DNA from: Thermohalobaculum sp964467005
GTDB taxonomy: Bacteria > Pseudomonadota > Alphaproteobacteria > Rhodobacterales > Rhodobacteraceae
DNA: 11,054 nucleotides
Assembly (NCBI GenBank): GCA_964467005.1
Contig: CAYXPI010000124.1
Coordinates: 1-11,054 of the forward strand
Direction of reading: 5' to 3'
The notes under the pieces were generated by a model, which was not told where the DNA came from, searched no databases, and saw only the letters and a list, made by a program, of their open reading frames with translations. Made by a program: the position numbers and the translations under genes. Below are positions 7,042 through 11,054 of this stretch, piece after piece (position 1 is the first letter of the stretch; every line of letters starts with the position of its first letter).

Positions 7042-7982
7042 GCGGGCTCCTCGGAGCCTTGGGCTGGCTCGGCGCCCGAGCGCGCTGGGTGCTCGCGCTG
7101 GGGGTGGTGGGCGCGTTTCTCCTGCCCGGGCTGTCCGCCGGGCTCCGGCCGGTTTTGCCGGCCTTCGTCGTCCTCGTCTTCGCGGTGGCCGTGGCGCGGC
7201 TCGACGTGGCGGCGGTGGCGCGCGCCGCGGTCCGGCCCCGGCGGCTCTGGCGGCTGGGCGGCCTCGTGGCGCTGCTCCTCTGGCTGACCCCGCTCGCCCA
7301 TTGGGCGGCGGCCGGGGCCCTCGGCCTCACGGAGACGGCGCTCGCCGCCCTCGTCTACACCGGGGCCGCGCCGCCCATCACCTCGGCCGCGGGCCTCTGC
7401 CTCCTGCTCGGGCTCGACGCGGCGCTGGCGCTCGAGCTCACCGTTCTCGCCAGCCTCGCCACGCCGCTCATGGGCCCCCTCGCCGTCAGCCTTCTCCTCG
7501 GCGACGCGGCCCCCCTCGATGCCGGCGCGCTCGCCCTCCGCATGGGCGCGATGATCGGAGCCGGCACGGCCCTCGGCCTCCTCGCCCGCCGGCTCCTCGG
7601 GCCCGCGACCCTCGCCCGGCAGGCGAAGGCGCTCGACGGGGTCGGGGCGGTCGCCATGGTGCTCTTCGTCGTGCCGCTCTTCGACGGGGTGTGGGACGCG
7701 GCGGTGTCCGACCCCGGGAGGGCCGCGGCGGCGCTCGCCCTCGCGACGGCGGTGAATTTCGGCACCCAGCTCGCCCTCGCCCTCGCCCTCCGCGGGGTCG
7801 TGGCGCGGGAGGTGGCGGGCGCGCTCGCGCTCACCTGGGGGAACCGGACCGTCGCGCTCTACCTCGCGGCCCTGCCGCCGGACCCCGCCTTCGGCCTCTA
7901 TGTGGCGCTCTACCAGATCCCGATGCTCTTCACGCCGCTCGTCATGGGGCGGGTGCTCGCGGGGCCGCCGCGTCCGCGCTAG
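7038..7982 (+). CDS. Polytopic membrane protein, possible BASS-type transporter
   Basis: A 314-residue integral membrane protein with about nine or ten hydrophobic segments. YTGAAPPITSAAGLCLLLGLDAALALE in its middle and WGNRTVALYLAALPPDPAFGLYVALYQIPMLF near the end have the placement of the two crossover regions of bile acid:sodium symporter (BASS) family proteins. I judge this by layout rather than by an unmistakable motif. The GTG start at 7038 is chosen because it forms a GTGA overlap with the stop of the oxidoreductase gene, indicating translational coupling. If the pair works together, the transporter may carry the oxidoreductase substrate or product; this is inference. Its TAG shares a CTAG with the stop of nudC on the other strand. 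Alternative: another family of secondary carrier. Confidence 0.55.
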   Translation: MSGLLGALGWLGARARWVLALGVVGAFLLPGLSAGLRPVLPAFVVLVFAVAVARLDVAAVARAAVRPRRLWRLGGLVALLLWLTPLAHWAAAGALGLTETALAALVYTGAAPPITSAAGLCLLLGLDAALALELTVLASLATPLMGPLAVSLLLGDAAPLDAGALALRMGAMIGAGTALGLLARRLLGPATLARQAKALDGVGAVAMVLFVVPLFDGVWDAAVSDPGRAAAALALATAVNFGTQLALALALRGVVAREVAGALALTWGNRTVALYLAALPPDPAFGLYVALYQIPMLFTPLVMGRVLAGPPRPR

Positions 7983-8911
7983 TCCCAGTCCTCCACCTCG
8001 CCGGAGGCCCAGGCCGAGAGCACCACCCGGGCCACCGCACTCGCCCGCGGCGCGGCGAACTGCTGGTGCTTGCCGGCGAGGATGTCCGGAATGTCGCTTT
8101 TCGAGACCCAGACCGCGTCCTCGAGCTCCTGCTGGTCGATCGCGATCTCGGTGTCGAGCGCTTCGGCCGCGCAGGCGAACATGAGGGAGGAGGGGAACGG
8201 CCAGGGCTGGCAGGTGAGGTAGCGCACGCGGCCGATGCGGATGCCGGCCTCCTCGAAGGTCTCGCGGCGGACGGCGTCCTCCAGCGTCTCGCCCGGCTCC
8301 ATGAACCCCGCGAGGAGGGAGAAGAGCCGGTCCGGCCACCCGTCCTGGCGGCCCAAGAGCACGCGCTCGCCATGGGTGATGAGCATGATCACCACGGGGT
8401 CGATCCGCGGGAAATGCTGGGCGCCGCAATCGCGGCAGCGGCGACGCCAGCCGCCCTCCTCGATCCGGGTCTCGCCGCCGCACACGGCGCAAAAGGGATG
8501 GGTCGCGTGCCAGCCGAGCACCGCTTTCGCCGTGGCCGCGACGGTCGCGTCGCCCCGATCGATCTCGCCCGCGATGGTGCGCAGATCCATGAGCTTGGCG
8601 CCCGCGATGAACTTCCCCTCCAGCCGCTCCGCCGGCACGGGCTCGAAATCCCCCGCGAACACCGGCGTCTCGTCGTAGAGCCCGAGGAAGATCGGCGGCT
8701 CGCGCAGCATCGCCAGCACCTCCTTGGTGGGGGGGATCCAGCCGAGCTTCCGCCAGCCGTCGCCCTGGGTGATCAGCACCTTGCCTTCCCGGATCGGCAG
8801 GAGCTCCGCCTTGGGGTCGCGCAGCAGCCGCCGGGTCGAGCTCCGCAGATGGGTGGCCCGGTCGAGCTTGGCGCCGCCATTGGCGAAGGTGACGGGGAGG
8901 GAGAGGGTCAT
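7979..8911 (-). CDS. nudC: NAD(H) pyrophosphatase / NAD-capped RNA hydrolase, NudC
   Basis: Cytoplasmic Nudix hydrolase of 310 residues that splits NADH to NMNH and AMP and removes NAD caps from RNA in characterised relatives. Domains in order: a variable N-terminal domain (about 1-135), a four-Cys zinc site (Cys141, Cys144, Cys159, Cys162), then the Nudix domain. The Nudix box runs 202-224 with Gly202, Glu208, Arg216, Glu217, Glu220, Glu221 and Gly223 all kept. The NudC signature normally written SQPWPFP is CQPWPFP here (Cys234). The ATG at 8911 is preceded by GGAAAG; an in-frame ATG at 8941 would add ten residues. It is divergent from the SRP RNA gene and converges with the membrane protein gene, sharing four bases. 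Confidence 0.93.
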   Translation of the reverse strand: MTLSLPVTFANGGAKLDRATHLRSSTRRLLRDPKAELLPIREGKVLITQGDGWRKLGWIPPTKEVLAMLREPPIFLGLYDETPVFAGDFEPVPAERLEGKFIAGAKLMDLRTIAGEIDRGDATVAATAKAVLGWHATHPFCAVCGGETRIEEGGWRRRCRDCGAQHFPRIDPVVIMLITHGERVLLGRQDGWPDRLFSLLAGFMEPGETLEDAVRRETFEEAGIRIGRVRYLTCQPWPFPSSLMFACAAEALDTEIAIDQQELEDAVWVSKSDIPDILAGKHQQFAAPRASAVARVVLSAWASGEVEDWD

Positions 8912-8987
8912 AGCGGTCTTTCCGGACGGGTGCTCTTCCATGCCCCAACCGATGTGGCATCGCAATGGGGCCCCGTTTGGGCGTGGG

Positions 8988-9016
8988 TTGTGTCGAGCCG
9001 CGGGGCGGCTTACCTT
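8988..9016 (+). promoter_or_regulatory. Candidate promoter of the SRP RNA gene
   Basis: TTGTGT (8988-8993) and TACCTT (9011-9016) are separated by 17 bp. Each matches three of six positions of the housekeeping consensus, with TTG and TA..T kept. Transcription would start at about 9023-9025, which is exactly where the closing stem of the SRP RNA begins. That coincidence is the main support. Confidence 0.5.
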
Positions 9017-9024
9017 GTCACACT

Positions 9025-9118
9025 GAGAGGTTGGCGCGGGCAGGCGCCTCGCCAACCCGGTCAGGTCCGGAAGGAAGCAGCCGTAACGAGCCCCGCTTGG
9101 GTCGTTGTCCAGCCTCTC
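9025..9118 (+). ncRNA. ffs: Signal recognition particle RNA (4.5S, bacterial small type)
   Basis: RNA scaffold that binds Ffh and directs ribosomes making membrane and secreted proteins to FtsY. The hallmark core is present: GGTCAGGTCCGGAAGGAAGC from 9059, with the GGAA tetraloop at 9069-9072, followed by AGCCGTAACGAG, the other strand of the symmetric and asymmetric loops that bind the Ffh M domain. The ends close as GAGAGG (9025-9030) with CCTCTC (9113-9118). The length of about 94 nt is usual for the proteobacterial form, without an Alu domain. Ends are set by the closing stem and may be off by a few bases. An alpha/beta hydrolase gene begins 41 nt downstream. Confidence 0.95.
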
Positions 9119-9124
9119 ACCCTT

Positions 9125-9141
9125 GCCGCGCGGCCCGCGGC
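9125..9141 (+). terminator. GC hairpin behind the SRP RNA, possible weak terminator
   Basis: GCCGCG-cggcc-CGCGGC forms a six-base-pair stem with a five-base loop, seven bases after the end of the SRP RNA. There is no T-tract after it, so it is not a standard intrinsic terminator; it could stabilise the 3' end or mark a processing site. It lies in the 41-nt gap before the hydrolase gene. Confidence 0.3.
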
Positions 9142-9159
9142 GCCCATCGGGGCGGAGCG

Positions 9160-10026
9160 ATGCGCGCAGCCGTCGAGTTCTTGTCGGGAGTTTTGGGGGG
9201 CGGCGTGCTTGCGGCCGGCCTCTTCGCGGTCGCCGTCGCGGTCGCGCCGCCGCCGATCCCGGAGACCGCGCGCCCGGCCGAAGCGCCCGTGGCCGAGCTC
9301 CGCCGCCGTCCGCCCGAGCCCGGGGGCGGCTACCGCGTGCGCCGCATCACCGCGCCGATCCCGGCGGCGGCCTATCGCACCTCCTACGTGCCCACCGAGG
9401 CGGGGATGCGCCGGGCGCGAATGCGCTTCCGCGACGTCTCCTGGCGGTACCGGATGATCGTGCCGCGGCGGGCCTATGCCGGCCAGCCGAGCCCGGTGGT
9501 GATCCTCCTCCACGGCGACGATGCGGGCCCCGAGGCGGTGCTCGACATCTGGCGGGGCCTGGCCGACACGGCGGGGCTCATCCTCGTTGCGCCCGAGGCC
9601 GGGCGGGGCGGCTGGCGTCTCGGCCGCGACGGCCCGGGCTTTGCTCACGCGCTCCTCGCCGACATCGCGCAGAGCTTTCCGATCGACCCTGGGCGGATCT
9701 TCCTTTTCGGTCACGACGCGGGCGCAGGCCATGCGCTGGCTCTCGCCAACGCCGCCCCAGCGCTCTGGCGGGCCGTGGCCGTGCATGGCGGGGCGGTGCC
9801 GCCGGGTCTCCTCCGCCGGGGCGCGGGCGCGCTGCCGGACATCGCAATCTTCGCGGGGAGCCGCGACGAGACCTACCCGCTCACCGCCGTGCACGCCTCG
9901 GCCGGCGCCCTCGCCGAGGCCGGGCATGCCGTCACGCTGTCGGAGATCACCGGGCACACGCACTGGCCGTTCGACATCGGGCCCTGGCTCAGCGGTCAGG
10001 CCTGGGCGTTTTTCCGGAGCCGCTGA
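9160..10026 (+). CDS. Membrane-anchored alpha/beta hydrolase (PHB-depolymerase/esterase-like) with Asp nucleophile elbow
   Basis: A 288-residue protein with one hydrophobic N-terminal helix (about 7-29), so probably anchored in the inner membrane or exported, then a Pro/Arg-rich linker and an alpha/beta hydrolase domain from about 95. VVILLHGDDAG (His118-Gly119) is the oxyanion strand-loop of this superfamily. Ser is expected at the nucleophile elbow, but the sequence is FGHDAGAGHA, with Asp186 in the GxSxG position. GSRDETYPL (Asp236) and GHTHWPFD (His266 or His268) fit the catalytic acid and histidine. The overall pattern (IDPGRIFLFGH, the late GHxHWPF) resembles polyhydroxybutyrate-depolymerase-like esterases. 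The Asp could still be a nucleophile, as in dehalogenases and epoxide hydrolases, or the protein may have lost esterase activity. GGAG lies four bases upstream of the ATG. Confidence 0.75.
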   Translation: MRAAVEFLSGVLGGGVLAAGLFAVAVAVAPPPIPETARPAEAPVAELRRRPPEPGGGYRVRRITAPIPAAAYRTSYVPTEAGMRRARMRFRDVSWRYRMIVPRRAYAGQPSPVVILLHGDDAGPEAVLDIWRGLADTAGLILVAPEAGRGGWRLGRDGPGFAHALLADIAQSFPIDPGRIFLFGHDAGAGHALALANAAPALWRAVAVHGGAVPPGLLRRGAGALPDIAIFAGSRDETYPLTAVHASAGALAEAGHAVTLSEITGHTHWPFDIGPWLSGQAWAFFRSR

Positions 10027-11054
10027 GCCGCGCATTGGCCTGGACCATCCCCCAGGCCGCCGCGATCGCGACGAGGCCCGCGCCGAGGATCGAGAGGGGC
10101 TCGGCCTCCAGCCGCTCGAACCACTGGGTGTAGAAATGGATGGCGCCGAAGGTAGCGGCCGCGTTCAGCGCCGAGCGGCGGCCGGTGAGCGCCGCCCAGG
10201 CCGCAGTGGCCAGGATGGCCAGGGCCCAGACCAGGGCGAAGGCCACGTCGGGGATCTCGGGCCGGCCCGCGAGGAAGGCGGCCCGCGCGTCCCAATAGGC
10301 CTCCGGGGTGGGGAAGGCGCCGCGCGCCGGCGCGAGGACCGCCGAGCCCGGGCGGTCGCCCCAAAGCGAGCCGATCCAGAAGGCGAGGTTCACCCAGACG
10401 AGCGCCATGAGCCCCGCGATCCGCCCGTGCCGGGCCCAGCGCTCGGTCTGCCCCACCGCCGCGAGGCCCGCCGCCCCGGCCACGACCCCCATGAGGAGAA
10501 TGGCGAGGGTCGGCTCGTGGATCGCGAGCACATAGGTCGCATGGGTGTAGGCCGTCTCGCCCAGGATCCCGCCGAGCGCCACCACCGAGAGCGCGGTGAG
10601 GAGCCGGATGTCGAGCGCGAGGCCGAGGAGGAGGAGGCAGGCCGCCGCGTCGAGAAGCGCGAGCTGTGCGCCGGCGCCCGACGCCTCCAGCCCGAAGACG
10701 CCGAAGAGATGGGCCGCCCCGCCGAACACCGCGGCCCAGGCCGCGGCGGTGCGGAGCGCCGCCGGCCCCAGCTGTCGGAGCGCCACGCCGAGCGCGAGGA
10801 GTGCGAGCCCGATCCAGACCGCGGGCCAGGTGCTCTCGGCCGCCTCCGCCGCGAGCGCCACGCCCCCCGCCGTCGCCGCCGCGAGGCCGACCACCGCCCC
10901 CGCCTGGGCCGGGAGCGCGAGCCGCGCGCCCCCGCGCAGCAGCCCGAGCCCCGAGACCGCGGCCACCCCCCGCCCTGTGGCCAGGAGCCCGCCCGGCGTG
11001 GGCGCGCGCGCGAGGAGCCCGGACACCCCGGCCACGCTCCCGCCCACGCGCACG
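9989..11054 (-). CDS. Multi-pass membrane protein with DUF2157-like C-terminus, partial at window edge
   Basis: At least 354 residues, mostly hydrophobic, with about nine or more membrane segments rich in Ala, Leu and Gly. The C-terminal part (GRRSALNAAATFGAIHFYTQWFERL, then a last helix and a short basic tail) resembles the end of DUF2157-type membrane proteins; function is unknown. ILGETAYTHATYVLAIHEPTLAILLM and the loop GSLWGDRPG are other distinctive segments. The frame stays open to base 11053, where a GTG occurs by chance or as a start; the gene most likely begins outside the window. Its stop lies inside the 3' end of the hydrolase gene, a 38-bp tail-to-tail overlap. I did not recognise the N-terminal half. 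Confidence 0.6.
   Translation of the reverse strand, partial: VRVGGSVAGVSGLLARAPTPGGLLATGRGVAAVSGLGLLRGGARLALPAQAGAVVGLAAATAGGVALAAEAAESTWPAVWIGLALLALGVALRQLGPAALRTAAAWAAVFGGAAHLFGVFGLEASGAGAQLALLDAAACLLLLGLALDIRLLTALSVVALGGILGETAYTHATYVLAIHEPTLAILLMGVVAGAAGLAAVGQTERWARHGRIAGLMALVWVNLAFWIGSLWGDRPGSAVLAPARGAFPTPEAYWDARAAFLAGRPEIPDVAFALVWALAILATAAWAALTGRRSALNAAATFGAIHFYTQWFERLEAEPLSILGAGLVAIAAAWGMVQANARLSGSGKTPRPDR

Noticed and set aside
7768..7795. Short repeats of CTCGCC in the membrane protein gene considered as a repeat element
   Set aside because: They encode Leu-Ala runs of a membrane helix in frame and reflect codon preference.
8965..9159. N-terminal extension of the hydrolase frame through the SRP RNA
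   Set aside because: The region is a clear ncRNA gene; the ATG at 9160 has a ribosome site and begins a normal membrane anchor.

Overview
The window is very GC-rich, dense bacterial chromosome. It reads as an alphaproteobacterium of the Rhodobacter/Paracoccus (Rhodobacterales) type. The evidence is a cbb3 oxidase subunit I gene, an FnrL-type oxygen sensor divergent from hemN with FNR boxes in front of ccoN and between fnrL and hemN, a DUF2853 protein, and a small SRP RNA of the compact bacterial form. The placement is inferred from gene content and protein style, not from a database search.

Left part (1-5273), the microaerobic block. On the minus strand, read from the centre leftward, are fnrL, a Tat/Sec-exported DUF3179 protein, a solitary TadE-like pilus-assembly protein, and ccoN, which runs off the left edge. 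On the plus strand, divergent from fnrL, is hemN. Two good FNR boxes are visible: TTGATctcaGTCAA upstream of ccoN and TTGACctggGTCAA between fnrL and hemN. Both sit at the distance expected for class II FNR activation from a plausible -10 element. FnrL keeps its four cysteines and the E-xx-SR recognition helix, so regulator, sites and targets agree. When oxygen falls, FnrL would switch on the high-affinity oxidase and the oxygen-independent haem pathway step.

Middle part (5286-8911). A DUF2853 gene (minus strand, GTG start) converges on hemN and diverges from a FAD-dependent DAO-family oxidoreductase. The oxidoreductase is translationally coupled (GTGA overlap) to a polytopic membrane protein that resembles BASS-type transporters. 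That gene ends in a CTAG tetranucleotide shared with the stop of the convergent nudC, an NAD(H) pyrophosphatase / NAD-cap decapping Nudix enzyme.

Right part (8912-11054). The SRP RNA gene (ffs) has a plausible promoter and is followed after only 41 nt by a membrane-anchored alpha/beta hydrolase whose nucleophile elbow carries Asp instead of Ser. A multi-pass membrane protein (DUF2157-like C-terminus) overlaps it tail to tail and leaves the right edge of the window.

I see no CRISPR array, insertion sequence, phage gene, tRNA or rRNA, and no stretch above 300 bases without a gene. Nothing here is clearly an undescribed multi-gene system. The most interesting points are the predicted leaderless hemN start under the FNR promoter, the Asp-for-Ser hydrolase, the coupled oxidoreductase/transporter pair, and the DUF3179 and TadE genes lodged between fnrL and ccoN.
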